Origin: Mycolicibacterium psychrotolerans
Lineage (GTDB): Bacteria > Actinomycetota > Actinomycetes > Mycobacteriales > Mycobacteriaceae
DNA: 64,000 nt
Direction: 5' to 3'
Assembly (NCBI RefSeq): GCF_010729305.1
Contig: NZ_AP022574.1
Coordinates: forward strand, 372,001 to 436,000
The notes below the pieces were generated by a model. The model made no database searches and was not told where the DNA came from. It saw only the letters and a program-made list of their open reading frames with translations. Of the stretch, positions 15,189-23,355 are shown piece after piece. A program made the translations under genes and the position numbers. The stretch's first letter is position 1. Each line of letters starts with the position of its first letter.

Positions 15189-15929
15189 ATGCCACCGGTT
15201 GTCACGGCCGTCACCGATCGCGTCCACTTCGTCGAGACCGATCTCGTGAACTGGACGCTGGTCGCCGGAGACTCTGGGGCGGTGCTGATCGACGCTGGCT
15301 TCCCCGGCAGCCGCGACGACGTGCTCTGGTCGCTCGACCGGCTCGGCTTCGGCCCGGCCGACGTGCAGGCGATCCTGTTGACCCACGCGCACATCGACCA
15401 CCTGGGCACGGCGATCTGGTTCGCCCGGGCGCACGGCACGCCCGTGTACTGCCACGGCGCCGAGGTGCGCCACTCCCGGCGCGAGTACCTGGAACAGGCC
15501 TCGCCGCGCGACGTCGTCGCCCGCGCCTGGCAGCCGAAGTACCTGAGGTGGTCGGCGGCGATCATGCGCAAGGGCGCGCTCACCCACGAGGGCATCCCGA
15601 CCACGCAGGCGCTGACCGATGAGGTCGCCGCCGGGCTGCCCGGCGCGCCGCTGGCGATCGCCACACCGGGGCACACGGGCGGGCACTGCTCGTATCTGGT
15701 GGACGGGGTGCTCGTCAGCGGCGACGCGTTGATCACCGACCATCCCGTCGCATCCCGGCCCGGGCCGCAGCTGCTGCCGTCGATCTTCAACAACGACGAG
15801 GAAGCGTGCCTGCGCAGCCTGGACACGCTGGCGGCCGTCGAGGCCGAGGTGATGCTGCCCGGGCACGGACCGCTGTGGCGCGGCCGGGTGGCCGAGGCGA
15901 TCCGGGCGGCTCAGACCAGGGTGTCGTAG
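15189..15929 (+). CDS. MBL-fold metallo-hydrolase
   Basis: Metallo-beta-lactamase-fold hydrolase of 246 residues. The metal-binding motif is HAHIDH at about residues 62-67, followed by TPGHTGGH near 160, a second-shell GDALITDH near 180 and a late MLPGHGP. These are all the metal ligands of the glyoxalase-II-like branch. It is divergent from fgd1 with only 23 bases between starts, the same arrangement as Rv0406c/Rv0407. Substrate unknown. Confidence 0.9.
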   Translation: MPPVVTAVTDRVHFVETDLVNWTLVAGDSGAVLIDAGFPGSRDDVLWSLDRLGFGPADVQAILLTHAHIDHLGTAIWFARAHGTPVYCHGAEVRHSRREYLEQASPRDVVARAWQPKYLRWSAAIMRKGALTHEGIPTTQALTDEVAAGLPGAPLAIATPGHTGGHCSYLVDGVLVSGDALITDHPVASRPGPQLLPSIFNNDEEACLRSLDTLAAVEAEVMLPGHGPLWRGRVAEAIRAAQTRVS

Positions 15930-16201
15930 CCCAGCAGGAAGATCGCGGTCAGCGCCAGACCGCAGGCGACGACGATCGAGGGCATCAGGATCATCGTGTC
16001 GAGTTCGTCATCGTTGAGCACGTCGTCGTCGAATCGGCCGAACAGCACCCGGGCGATACCGGTGCGCCGGAAGGCGTGCACGAGCCGGCGGACGCCCTTG
16101 GTGTAGCGGCGGCGGCCGATGAACACGCGGGACAGGCCGCCGAGGCCGAAGATCAATGCGGCAGCGGCCAGCATCAACCATCCCACGGTCGCCTGCGACA
16201 C
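15911..16201 (-). CDS. small two-helix membrane protein
   Basis: A 96-residue protein with hydrophobic segments at about 8-26 and 73-93 and a basic loop between them (RVFIGRRRYTKGVRRL), followed by an acidic patch DDDVLNDDELD. I do not recognise a function. It overlaps the end of the convergent MBL gene by 19 bases and precedes a GNAT gene in the opposite order of transcription. Confidence 0.7.
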   Translation of the reverse strand: MSQATVGWLMLAAAALIFGLGGLSRVFIGRRRYTKGVRRLVHAFRRTGIARVLFGRFDDDVLNDDELDTMILMPSIVVACGLALTAIFLLGYDTLV

Positions 16202-16211
16202 ATCGGCAAGC

Positions 16212-16712
16212 CTATCGGGCCGTGTCTGCCAGCACCTTCAGGAAGGCGACGGAGTAGACCTCGCCCTCGGCGGGCAGGGGCTCGTCGAGGCGGGTGTAGC
16301 CCATCGAGAGGTAGAGCGCTTCGGCTTCGGGTTGGCGGTCGCCGGTGGTCAGGTAGATCCGCTCGTAGCCGCGGGCGGCGATCTCGGCCTCCAGCCGGGC
16401 GACCAGTGTCTTGGCGTGGCCGCGGCGCCGGTGCCGGCTGTCGGTCCAGATGCGTTTCAGCTCGGCGGTGTCGGCGTCGAAGCGCCGGAAGGCGCCGCCG
16501 GTGACCGGTTTTCCGTCGAGCAGCCCGATGAGCAGGCCGCCGGCGGGCGGCTCGAACTCGGCGGCCGGGTAGCCGCGCAGCCACGCGTGCACCCGGTCGC
16601 GCAGGCCGCCGTACCGCTCGGCGTACTCGACGGCGAGTTCGTCGATCAGGGGCGCGGCGAGCGGGTCGTCCTGGTGGACGGCCACGAACGACACCTCACC
16701 GACGCCTGACAC
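16212..16712 (-). CDS. GNAT-family N-acetyltransferase
   Basis: A 166-residue GNAT with the acetyl-CoA-binding motif A region SRHRRRGHAKTLVARLE at about 90-106 (R-x-x-G-x-G/A type) and the later LYLSMGYTRLDE. The acceptor substrate is unknown. The start overlaps the end of the upstream SRPBCC gene by 17 bases, so it is the last gene of an arsR-SRPBCC-GNAT operon. Confidence 0.88.
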   Translation of the reverse strand: MSGVGEVSFVAVHQDDPLAAPLIDELAVEYAERYGGLRDRVHAWLRGYPAAEFEPPAGGLLIGLLDGKPVTGGAFRRFDADTAELKRIWTDSRHRRRGHAKTLVARLEAEIAARGYERIYLTTGDRQPEAEALYLSMGYTRLDEPLPAEGEVYSVAFLKVLADTAR

Positions 16713-17130
16713 GGTCCACCAATTGATCCGCGGTGACCGCCCAGCCGTGGTCGTGGTCGGCGAATCCCTCGGCAGGCAGCAGCGAGTGTTCGATCGACAT
16801 CAGCGTCTCGCTTTCGCCATGCGGCTCGAACGCCACGTCGACGATGCTCGTCGCCGTCGGATCGGCCCAGCCGGAGTGACTCCAGGTGAATCGCAGCCGG
16901 TGCGGTCGGTCGATGTCGAGGAACTGTCCGGTGATCAGAACGAGGCGGCCGGAGTCGTCGACGTCGAACCGGACGCGACCGCCGACCTGCGCCTCGACGG
17001 TGACCGCGACGCACCGCGAAGGCCGCGGGCACATCCACTCGGCGAGGGCATCGGGGTCGAGCCACTCGTCGAACACCACCTCGGGCACGGCGGGCAGAAC
17101 GCGGCGCACCCGCACGACGGGATCGGTCAT
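16696..17130 (-). CDS. SRPBCC (AHSA1-type) domain protein
   Basis: A 144-residue single-domain protein of the Activator-of-Hsp90/START-like fold, with the typical entry VFDEWLDPDALAEWMCP and the C-terminal helix block. In actinobacteria these genes very often follow an ArsR gene, as here: the ATG overlaps the arsR stop (ATGA). The ligand is unknown. Confidence 0.87.
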   Translation of the reverse strand: MTDPVVRVRRVLPAVPEVVFDEWLDPDALAEWMCPRPSRCVAVTVEAQVGGRVRFDVDDSGRLVLITGQFLDIDRPHRLRFTWSHSGWADPTATSIVDVAFEPHGESETLMSIEHSLLPAEGFADHDHGWAVTADQLVDRVRRR

Positions 17131-17459
17131 CGGGGTGTGGCTTTGCGGCGCAGGCGCTCGGACAGTGCGTCGGCACGCGCCGACCAGAAGTCGCTCTGCT
17201 CGTCGATCCATTGGCGCGCGGGCGACAAGCCGTCGGGTTGCAGTGACAGCCAGTGTTCGCGGCCGCGGACCTCGCGGCGCACCAGGCCGGCCGATTCCAG
17301 CACGCCGACGTGGCGGGAGACGCCGGCGAAGCTCATCGTCAGCGGCGCGGCGAGATCGGTGATGCGCGCATCGCCGTCGCGCAACGCCTCCAGCAGTCGC
17401 CGGCGGGTCGGATCCGAGAGCGCGGCGTACGCCCGGTCCAGCGTCGGATCTTCAACCAT
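17127..17459 (-). CDS. ArsR-family transcriptional regulator
   Basis: A 110-residue winged-helix repressor with the HTH ALSDPTRRRLLEAL and LTMSFAGVSRHVGVLESAGLV. It lacks the CxC metal site of classical ArsR, so it is probably not a metal sensor and belongs to the type found with SRPBCC genes. It begins an operon with the SRPBCC and GNAT genes and is divergent from the DUF899 gene. A perfect inverted repeat in the gap is its likely operator. Confidence 0.9.
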   Translation of the reverse strand: MVEDPTLDRAYAALSDPTRRRLLEALRDGDARITDLAAPLTMSFAGVSRHVGVLESAGLVRREVRGREHWLSLQPDGLSPARQWIDEQSDFWSARADALSERLRRKATPR

Positions 17460-17505
17460 TCTGTTGACTATAGCGGTGCGGAGTGGTGTGCTGAAGCTCG
17501 CAACA

Positions 17506-17523
17506 TTCAACGCTTGTGTTGAA
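17506..17523. promoter_or_regulatory. inverted repeat, candidate ArsR operator
   Basis: Perfect inverted repeat TTCAAC-N6-GTTGAA in the 88-base gap between the divergent arsR and DUF899 genes. Its position suits a repressor that controls both directions. Assignment to ArsR is inferred from location only. Confidence 0.55.
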
Positions 17524-17547
17524 CTTCTTCGACGGAAGGGAGTACCG

Positions 17548-18231
17548 ATGGATCCCCGCATCGTGTCGGCGCAGGAGTGGGAGACGGCGTTGGCCGACAT
17601 GCTGGTTCAGGAGAAGGAGTTCACGCGGGCGCGCGATGCGCTGGCGGCGACGCGGCGGCGGATGCCGTGGACGCCAGTGCAGAAGACGTACCGGTTCGAG
17701 GGGCCCGATGGGCCGGCCACGTTGCTCGACCTGTTCGACGGGCGCCGTCAGCTGATCGTGTACCGGGCGTTCATGGATCCCGGCGTCGGCGGCTGGCCGG
17801 ATCGCGGCTGTGTGGGGTGTTCGCTGATGGCCGACCACATCGGAAACCTGTCGCACCTGAACGCCCGCGACACCACGCTCGTCTACGTATCCCGCGGCCC
17901 GCAGTCGGACATCGCCCGCATCAAGTCGACGATGGGCTGGAACATGCCTTGGTACACCATGATTCCCAGTGAGGATGGCATGTTCGACGTCGACTTCGGT
18001 GTCGACGAGTGGCATGGCACCAACGCGTTCATCCGCCGGCCGGGTTCCGGTGCCGACGAGATCTTCCGCACCTACTTCATCAACAACCGCGGCGACGAGA
18101 CGTTCGTCAACACCTGGAACTTCCTTGACATCACCGCCCTGGGTCGCCAGGAGACCTGGGAGGACTCGCCGCCGGGATACCCCCAGACGGCGCCTTATCA
18201 ATGGTGGCGACATCACGACCTGTACCCGTAG
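17548..18231 (+). CDS. DUF899 thioredoxin-like protein
   Basis: A 227-residue DUF899 protein, distantly thioredoxin-like. It has a CxxC at Cys88-Cys91 (RGCVGC) and the family-typical C-terminal WWRHHDLYP. The start ATG at 17548 follows GGAAGGG. It is divergent from arsR across a perfect inverted repeat, which suggests it belongs to the same regulon. The chemical role is not established. Confidence 0.9.
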   Translation: MDPRIVSAQEWETALADMLVQEKEFTRARDALAATRRRMPWTPVQKTYRFEGPDGPATLLDLFDGRRQLIVYRAFMDPGVGGWPDRGCVGCSLMADHIGNLSHLNARDTTLVYVSRGPQSDIARIKSTMGWNMPWYTMIPSEDGMFDVDFGVDEWHGTNAFIRRPGSGADEIFRTYFINNRGDETFVNTWNFLDITALGRQETWEDSPPGYPQTAPYQWWRHHDLYP

Positions 18232-18235
18232 GCCA

Positions 18236-18277
18236 TCAGAACGGTGGTGGGTCGTCGCCGTAGTCGGGTGGCGGTGA
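18236..18277 (-). repeat. isolated copy of the 13E12 gene 3' tail
   Basis: On the minus strand this stretch encodes PSPPPDYGDDPPPF then stop, nearly the same ending as the 13E12 remnant at 19039 (GTPPPDYGDDPPPF then stop). The two copies share 29 identical bases (18243-18271 and 19046-19074) in the same orientation. It has no upstream coding part and is a leftover. The two tails bracket the Ddn-family gene. Confidence 0.75.
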
Positions 18278-18362
18278 CGGCAAACTGCCCTACCGGAAAC
18301 GCCTCGCCCCCGAAATGCGGAATGCGACTCTTCAGGAGGCCAGACTTCGGGACAATTCCGCC

Positions 18363-18863
18363 ATGCCAGGCCGCTCTTTCGACGATGCAAGTCTGTTTCA
18401 TAGAGCGATGCGTGGTGTTGCCGCCACGAAAGCGGGCCGCGTGTTGTTCAAGCCGACAGCTCACAGGCTAGATCAGCTGGTCAGTGAGTTGACCGGCGGC
18501 AAGCATAGTTTCGCCGGAATCGCGGCCGGCCTGCCGACGGTCATCCTCACCACCACCGGTGCCAAGTCGGGGAAGCCCCGGACCGTGGCACTGTTGGGCA
18601 TTCCACATCTCGACGGTGTAGCCGTAGTGGCGGCTAACTACGGCGATGCCAGACACCCCGGCTGGTACCACAACCTCAAAGCAAATCCAGCGGCAACGGT
18701 GACGATCGAGGGCGACACGTGGTGCGCCACCGCCCGCATCGCCACTCCCGGCGAACGTGAAGAGATATGGAAAAAGGGCGTCGAACTGTACCCCGGTCTG
18801 ACCAAAGAACAGGAGTGGGCGGGCAACCGGCAGATCGAGGCCTTCATCTTGAAGTGGTGCTGA
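18363..18863 (+). CDS. F420-dependent nitroreductase-family (DUF385/Ddn-like) protein
   Basis: A 166-residue protein of the deazaflavin (F420)-dependent Ddn family. The core runs TTTGAKSGKPRTVALLGIP (about 63-81), VVAANYGDARHPGWYHNL (about 88-105) and ANPAATV, the split-barrel pattern that binds F420. Members reduce quinones or xenobiotics with F420H2, or have unknown substrates. The ATG at 18363 was preferred; an ATG 16 codons upstream is also open. It lies between two copies of the 13E12 tail, so it may have been inserted there. Confidence 0.85.
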   Translation: MPGRSFDDASLFHRAMRGVAATKAGRVLFKPTAHRLDQLVSELTGGKHSFAGIAAGLPTVILTTTGAKSGKPRTVALLGIPHLDGVAVVAANYGDARHPGWYHNLKANPAATVTIEGDTWCATARIATPGEREEIWKKGVELYPGLTKEQEWAGNRQIEAFILKWC

Positions 18864-19038
18864 GGAGGTTCGGCGGATGGCAACGGTATTCCAGTGACGA
18901 TTCAGGGCTGGTGCCGTTGCTTTTCGGCCTCTGGGCAGGACTAGACAATGAAGCCGGCGGCGTCCAGGACCTGGGCACACCGCGAGTGCGTGGAGAGTCC
19001 ACCGGTTGCGACGAAGCGACCGATCTGCGTCGGACCCG

Positions 19039-19464
19039 TTAGAAGGGTGGTGGGTCGTCGCCGTAGTCGGGTGGGGGTGTGCCGGTGGCGTCGAGGTAGC
19101 TGGGTCGGGTGTGGTGTTGTCGGGCTTGGCGGTTGGCTTTGCTTTCGGCGGCGGCTTGGGCGGCGGCCTCGTCACGCTGGCGTTGGATCGCGTTGAGTTC
19201 GCGTTCGCGGGTGATGCGGGCGGCGCGGTTCTGGGCGCGGGTGCGCCTGCGGGTGGGCATCATCAACTCCCGCCCCGGACGGCGCGGCGGTGTCGGTCCC
19301 GATGCCGGCGGAGGAGGTTCGGTGGTGGTGTTCCAGGACGGGAACAGCAGCGCCGAGAACGGTTTGGTGGTGTAGGTGTGCCCGGTGGGTGTGGTGACAT
19401 GCACCGCACCCGAGGGGCTTTGGGTGTCGGTCCAGCCTTCCCAGAACGTTTTCACCAAATGATG
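19039..19464 (-). pseudogene. C-terminal part of a split 13E12-family (DUF222/HNH) gene
   Basis: This frame begins abruptly with HHLVKTFWEGWTD, the last part of the HNH motif, and runs through a Pro/Thr-rich and Arg/Gln-rich tail to DYGDDPPPF and stop. It lacks DUF222 and the first HNH half, which are found at 25743-27014 on the same strand. Upstream of base 19464 the reading frame stays open to about 19491 but the sequence no longer fits the family. Joining base 25770 of the 5' part to 19464 restores one frame of about 555 codons. Confidence 0.85.
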
Positions 19465-19601
19465 GCAACGGCTGCATAAACAACGTTTCAATCAGCGAGA
19501 TGCCGGTTGCCCGCCCATCGGTGCCGGTGCGACACTGGTCATCGACGCACCGCTAGCGCGGTCTGTCTCCCGCCCCGGCCCGGGGATCACTCCCTGGGTC
19601 G

Positions 19602-19660
19602 GGGCACATCCGTCTGGTTCATCTTCTGTAGAAGATGAACCAGACCTACGGGCACATCCG
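19602..19660. repeat. 34-bp perfect palindrome between 11-bp direct repeats
   Basis: Arms 19612-19627 and 19630-19645 are perfect 16-base inverted repeats around a 2-base centre (GTCTGGTTCATCTTCT then its complement). Direct copies of GGGCACATCCG lie at 19602-19612 and 19650-19660. The unit is 150 bases inside the island edge. It could be a recombinase or repressor site, a hairpin end signal or the scar of a tiny insertion; the sequence alone does not decide. Confidence 0.85.
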
Positions 19661-19784
19661 GTTCTACTTTCGACGCGGATATACAGACGGCCCCGCCTGG
19701 TCCCTCTCCGCACATGGCGGAAATCCGCCACCTGGGCCAGGCACGACCCTGCAAGTTGTCGGACCCGCGAGGGACAATCGACTC

Positions 19785-20195
19785 ATGGGCGACGAGGACT
19801 ATGACCACTACAGCAACCTGAAACTTCTGTGGGGTCTGTTGGGGGCGGCGCAGGACGCGCCGGAGGCGACGGACTTCGCCGGTCAAGTCTCGTCGTTGAT
19901 CGAAGAGAAGACGGCCCGGTTGTCTGACGCGGACATGGCACAAGTGACCGCGTCGCTCCAGAACTTCGTCCTCAAGTACGAGGTCCAATTCCTTGGACGA
20001 GAACCGTCCGATTTCGCGCCCACCGAGACCGGCGGCGAGGTGCTGTGGCGATTGACGGAGGCGCGTCGGTTCGACACCCGCGAGCGAATGCGAGAACTTG
20101 CTTCTGAGTCACTCATCGACGCCGGGACAATCATTCGAGCGGCTGAGGCGTCGGGGATGAACATCGGCCGTTTCACCGACGACGCGAACTCGTAG
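19785..20195 (+). CDS. hypothetical protein of the island
   Basis: A 136-residue, mostly helical acidic protein (starts MGDEDYDHYSNLK) with no motif I recognise. The ATG at 19785 follows CGAGGGA at ribosome-binding distance; the frame is open 50 codons upstream across the palindrome, but that part looks non-coding. Codon use is less GC-rich than in the flanking core genes, as in other island genes. Confidence 0.6.
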   Translation: MGDEDYDHYSNLKLLWGLLGAAQDAPEATDFAGQVSSLIEEKTARLSDADMAQVTASLQNFVLKYEVQFLGREPSDFAPTETGGEVLWRLTEARRFDTRERMRELASESLIDAGTIIRAAEASGMNIGRFTDDANS

Positions 20196-20368
20196 CGCGT
20201 CACTCCCGATGTGTTACTCGAAGGCTCTTGGCCAAATCTTCCGGTTCCACGGAGTCACCCCGGATGCGAGCCGGGAAGATTTTACGTGCCCCCCGAGGAT
20301 GGTCAGATGCGTATGCGAAAAACGTTATGCTACAACACTATTGTTGTTGATGCCCAGGTGATGGTCGG
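20196..20368. other. AT-richer intergenic stretch in the island
   Basis: No gene is visible. Near 20335-20350 there is a short inverted repeat CAACA-N4-TGTTG, placed just downstream of the lipoprotein gene on the minus strand, where it could form a weak stem in that transcript's end. Nothing else is recognisable. Confidence 0.4.
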
Positions 20369-20854
20369 TCAGGGGCGCGTCTCGCAATGACCACGGGAAA
20401 GAGTGAGCGCCCTCATTTGAGCGTTACTTCCTCCCCATTGCATGAAGCTGATGCTGTTGGTGGCTTCACCATTTGTCCACGCCTCCGAGGCGTCGCCCGG
20501 ACACCGTGTCCAGCCCCAGCCCGAATAAAGGGCCGCGAACTGCGCCGTGACGTTTTCCCGATGGTTCGGGTAGCGCCCCATGAACGCGCTGTACGGATAG
20601 GACCATTCCTCTTGGGTCCACTTATTGCCAGTCTTACGGCTTGTGAGGACGAACCCTTCGGGAAGGGGCATCCCCAGAACTCCCGAATACGGCGCAGACG
20701 CTTCCCCCGTCACGGTGGCACTGGCCGACTGCGACGCCCTCATATCGTCCATCGACTCGTTGACGGCCTCCTGCGCGATTTCGTCGATGTCGTGAAAGAA
20801 GCACCCCGATGTGAGCAACGCCGCCAATGCGGCGATAGCAATGGTGATTTTCAT
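20369..20854 (-). CDS. putative lipoprotein of the island
   Basis: A 161-residue protein with a short lipoprotein signal peptide: MKITIAIAALAALLTSGC, with lipobox LTSGC and acylated Cys18. The mature part has two regions, a Ser/Ala-rich helical stretch and a Trp-rich C-terminal domain (WTQEEWSYPY; GWGWTRC). Two later Cys may form a disulfide. I do not recognise the family. Small lipoproteins on mobile elements sometimes act in surface exclusion, but nothing here proves that. Confidence 0.75.
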   Translation of the reverse strand: MKITIAIAALAALLTSGCFFHDIDEIAQEAVNESMDDMRASQSASATVTGEASAPYSGVLGMPLPEGFVLTSRKTGNKWTQEEWSYPYSAFMGRYPNHRENVTAQFAALYSGWGWTRCPGDASEAWTNGEATNSISFMQWGGSNAQMRALTLSRGHCETRP

Positions 20855-20881
20855 GATCGGAAAATACCTCGCGGTCCGGCG

Positions 20882-21115
20882 TTACGCGGGGATTTTGCCG
20901 TCGAACATAGTGCCGTAACGCGCGGTCTTGACGCGTCCGAAAATTCCAAAGTCTTTCCCTCTAGCAACGCAGGCCCGCGAGGCGCACACTTCGAGGTGGA
21001 CGATGAGAGGTTGAGAGCGGGCCGCGCTCTGGTTCACGTCTAGGTGACCCGGCGGGCGCGGCCCCCAGGCGTTGAGGAAACAGCTCCTGACCCAACGGTT
21101 CACCGCCTCGTCCAA
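20882..21115 (-). CDS. small open reading frame, uncertain
   Basis: A 77-codon frame on the same strand as the lipoprotein gene and 27 bases upstream of it. No motif or similarity is recognised, and coding bias is weak. It may be non-coding sequence. Confidence 0.25.
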   Translation of the reverse strand: MDEAVNRWVRSCFLNAWGPRPPGHLDVNQSAARSQPLIVHLEVCASRACVARGKDFGIFGRVKTARYGTMFDGKIPA

Positions 21116-21127
21116 GGCGGGCTATCG

Positions 21128-21361
21128 CTACCTAGCGCGCTTGGAGCGCGACCTATTCGTCACTACGCGGTCGTCTCCGAAGCTGACGTCTAACCAGTGG
21201 TCGCGCGGGAGGTCGTAGATGTGCCCGGCGGGGTCGGTTGCGGTGATGTTCCCAGTCGAGCCGATGTGTAGAGCGGAGCCCGTCGCGTAGCTGAGGCGCT
21301 GATTGTCGGCGAGTCGAATAATGAATTTGCAACCGTCGTAACGACGTGAGCCGGGCACCAC
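21128..21361 (-). CDS. small hypothetical protein, uncertain
   Basis: A 77-codon frame. The product would be a compact beta-rich protein (KFIIRLADNQRLSY; HIYDLPRDHWLDVSFGDD) with a basic tail, which looks more protein-like than the neighbouring frame. The start could be the GTG at 21361. No function recognised. Confidence 0.35.
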   Translation of the reverse strand: MVPGSRRYDGCKFIIRLADNQRLSYATGSALHIGSTGNITATDPAGHIYDLPRDHWLDVSFGDDRVVTNRSRSKRAR

Positions 21362-21656
21362 TGGATCATGTCAGGTATCGGATCGCCGCGCGGGTTTTCG
21401 TTGTGACACGTAACAACTCAAAGCGTGCTGCGGTCCTCCGGTACACCGCGAACTGCGGTGTGTCTTCGGTGCCGTACTCGATGTCGCGCGGCTTCGTCGT
21501 CGTTTAGTAGCAGTGCCCGGGGGAGCCCACCGGGCAGTGTTCAAATTGTATTCGATCAGGTGCCAAGTCTTTGGCGCGCCTGCCTTCACGTCGATGTTGC
21601 CGTACTAGTAGATGACCTCCAGACGCTGGATTCCCCAGCATCTCGGTTACCGAGAA

Positions 21657-21693
21657 GCTGTGGGTCTCGTCATCGCTTAACGAGACCCACAGC
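21657..21693. terminator. perfect 14-bp stem hairpin
   Basis: Arms GCTGTGGGTCTCGT and ACGAGACCCACAGC are perfect complements around a 9-base loop. There is no following T-run, so it would be an intrinsic terminator of the U-less type proposed for mycobacteria, or an insulator. No gene ends directly beside it, which makes the role uncertain. Confidence 0.55.
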
Positions 21694-21885
21694 CCCGGGC
21701 TATCTTCGGCCGATTGGATCGACCCATGATCTTGCTCTATCTGAGAGCGCAATCGGTCAAAGATGCTTTCTCCGAACACCGTTGAGGAAGGATGACGCAA
21801 CGATGTCCGGGAGTGTCAGCGGCTCGTCTGAGCCGTGTATGAGGCGAACGCAAGATCGGCGGCGGCCTGCAAGTCTGGACGCGCC

Positions 21886-21914
21886 CCCAGGAAGTCGCGT
21901 GTCGACTTCCTGGG
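21886..21914. repeat. perfect 12-bp inverted repeat
   Basis: CCCAGGAAGTCG and CGACTTCCTGGG flank a 5-base spacer. It sits about 180 bases before the nuclease gene and could be an operator or a terminator/antiterminator stem. Unassigned. Confidence 0.55.
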
Positions 21915-22090
21915 TGGCGGGCGGCCCCCGAATCGAGGCGCACGCTAGGACGTCAGCGCGCGCTAAGGCGTTACTGCGGGTAAATCGCGACGCCGACATG
22001 CTGCGCCTGGCGACAGGAAGCAAATCAGCGTGCTCGTCCTCTGAGTCATCTAAAGTTTGCCTTGGGGAAAGGCTCAGAGGAGGGGAAATT

Positions 22091-23299
22091 ATGGCGTTCT
22101 CGGACGGACTTGCCACTATCGCTCAGAAAATACGTGATATGCGGGACTCGGTGCTGACGGAGGAAGCGACTAAGAACGCGTTCATCATGCCGTTCATATC
22201 GAACGTACTTGGTTACGACGTGTTCAATCCTTCCGAAGTCGTGCCCGAGTTCGTCGCTGATGTTGGCGTGAAGAAGGGCGAGAAGGTCGACTACGCAATC
22301 TTTAAAGACGGGCAAGTCCAGATCCTGATCGAGTGCAAGAAGATCGGCGACCCCCTGGACCTCCGGTATGCGTCGCAGTTATTTCGGTACTTCGCGGTCA
22401 CGTCCGCGCGCATCGCCATCCTGACCAACGGTCAGCAGTACCACGTCTATACAGACGGCGACGCGCCGAATCGCATGGACGAGAAGCCATTCCTCATCTT
22501 CGACCTGCTGGACATCGACCGGACGCTGGTCCCGGAGATTCAGAAGTTCTCCAAGGAATCGTTTGACATTGAGTCAGTGGTAAACGCCGCCGAGGAACTC
22601 AAGTACATCGGCGGCATACGTCGGATCATCGCGACTGAGGTAAAGGACCCCTCGGAGGAATGGGTACGATTCTTCGTCAACCGCATATATGAGGGTCGTA
22701 CAACTCAACGGATCATTGACCAGTTCCGCCCGCTCGTCGCGAAGGCACTCAATCAATACGTTGGCGATCAGGTCAACAGTCGGTTGAAAACCGCTCTCGG
22801 TGACGATGCTCCTGATCCCAATCGCTCAACCGAAATCCCCCCGTCGGCGACAACAGCTCAGCCGGCGGCAGTTGAGCGGGCGGTGATCGCCGATGCAGCT
22901 GTCGAGGCCGACGGCGTCACCGATCCTGGCGTCGTCACAACGGACGAAGAGATTGAGGGTTTCAATATCGTTCGCGCAATTGCTGTTTCGGAGGTTGCTC
23001 CCGAGCGCATCCATTATCGAGACAGTAAGTCCTATTTCGCAGTTCTCCTAGACGACAATAACCGTAAGCCGATTATCCGACTCAACTTGAACGGCAAGAG
23101 CGTTAAGTTCGTAACTACCTTCGAGCAAGGTAAGGATGCGGGCGTTCGGCGCGACATCACGTCGGTGGTCGACATCTATAAGGTCGCAAGCGAAGAGATT
23201 CGCCAGACCATCCGGCGTTACGAGAGCGGGGTCAGCGCGGCGGTGACTACCGAGTCTATAGACGCTGAACTCGACGGCGCGTCCGACATAAATCCTTAG
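22091..23299 (+). CDS. stand-alone HsdR_N-type restriction nuclease (COG4748-like)
   Basis: A 402-residue protein whose N-terminal ~170 residues match the type I restriction enzyme R-subunit nuclease domain that also occurs alone (predicted type IV restriction). The PD-(D/E)xK active site is visible: Asp67 in EKVDYAIF, then Glu81-Cys-Lys83 in LIECKK. The Gln block ASQLFRYFAVT follows. A central helical part, a Thr/Ala/Val linker (about 240-290) and a C-terminal beta-rich domain (about 300-375) follow, the latter possibly a DNA- or substrate-reading module. There is no helicase or methylase gene beside it. ATG 22091 follows GAGGAGGGG. It is probably a phage-defence gene of the island. Confidence 0.8.
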   Translation: MAFSDGLATIAQKIRDMRDSVLTEEATKNAFIMPFISNVLGYDVFNPSEVVPEFVADVGVKKGEKVDYAIFKDGQVQILIECKKIGDPLDLRYASQLFRYFAVTSARIAILTNGQQYHVYTDGDAPNRMDEKPFLIFDLLDIDRTLVPEIQKFSKESFDIESVVNAAEELKYIGGIRRIIATEVKDPSEEWVRFFVNRIYEGRTTQRIIDQFRPLVAKALNQYVGDQVNSRLKTALGDDAPDPNRSTEIPPSATTAQPAAVERAVIADAAVEADGVTDPGVVTTDEEIEGFNIVRAIAVSEVAPERIHYRDSKSYFAVLLDDNNRKPIIRLNLNGKSVKFVTTFEQGKDAGVRRDITSVVDIYKVASEEIRQTIRRYESGVSAAVTTESIDAELDGASDINP

Positions 23300-23355
23300 A
23301 CAGGTGTTGTTTCGTCATCCGTGCGAATCGTCTTGCCCCGTCCGCGACTGCGAGT

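Larger units (their letters stand above)
21362..22090. other. non-coding stretch of the island with two strong hairpins
   Basis: About 730 bases with no convincing gene. Two perfect hairpins stand out (21657-21693 and 21886-21914, listed separately). Just before the nuclease gene there is a strong purine-rich ribosome site (GAGGAGGGG). The promoter of the nuclease gene should lie between 21915 and 22075. Confidence 0.5.

Noticed and set aside
19587..19988. 133-codon frame on the minus strand opposite the island hypothetical gene
   Set aside because: Overlaps the better supported plus-strand gene and the palindrome; no ribosome site.
21504..21800. 98-codon frame on the minus strand of the island
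   Set aside because: It runs through the 14-bp hairpin and has poor coding character.
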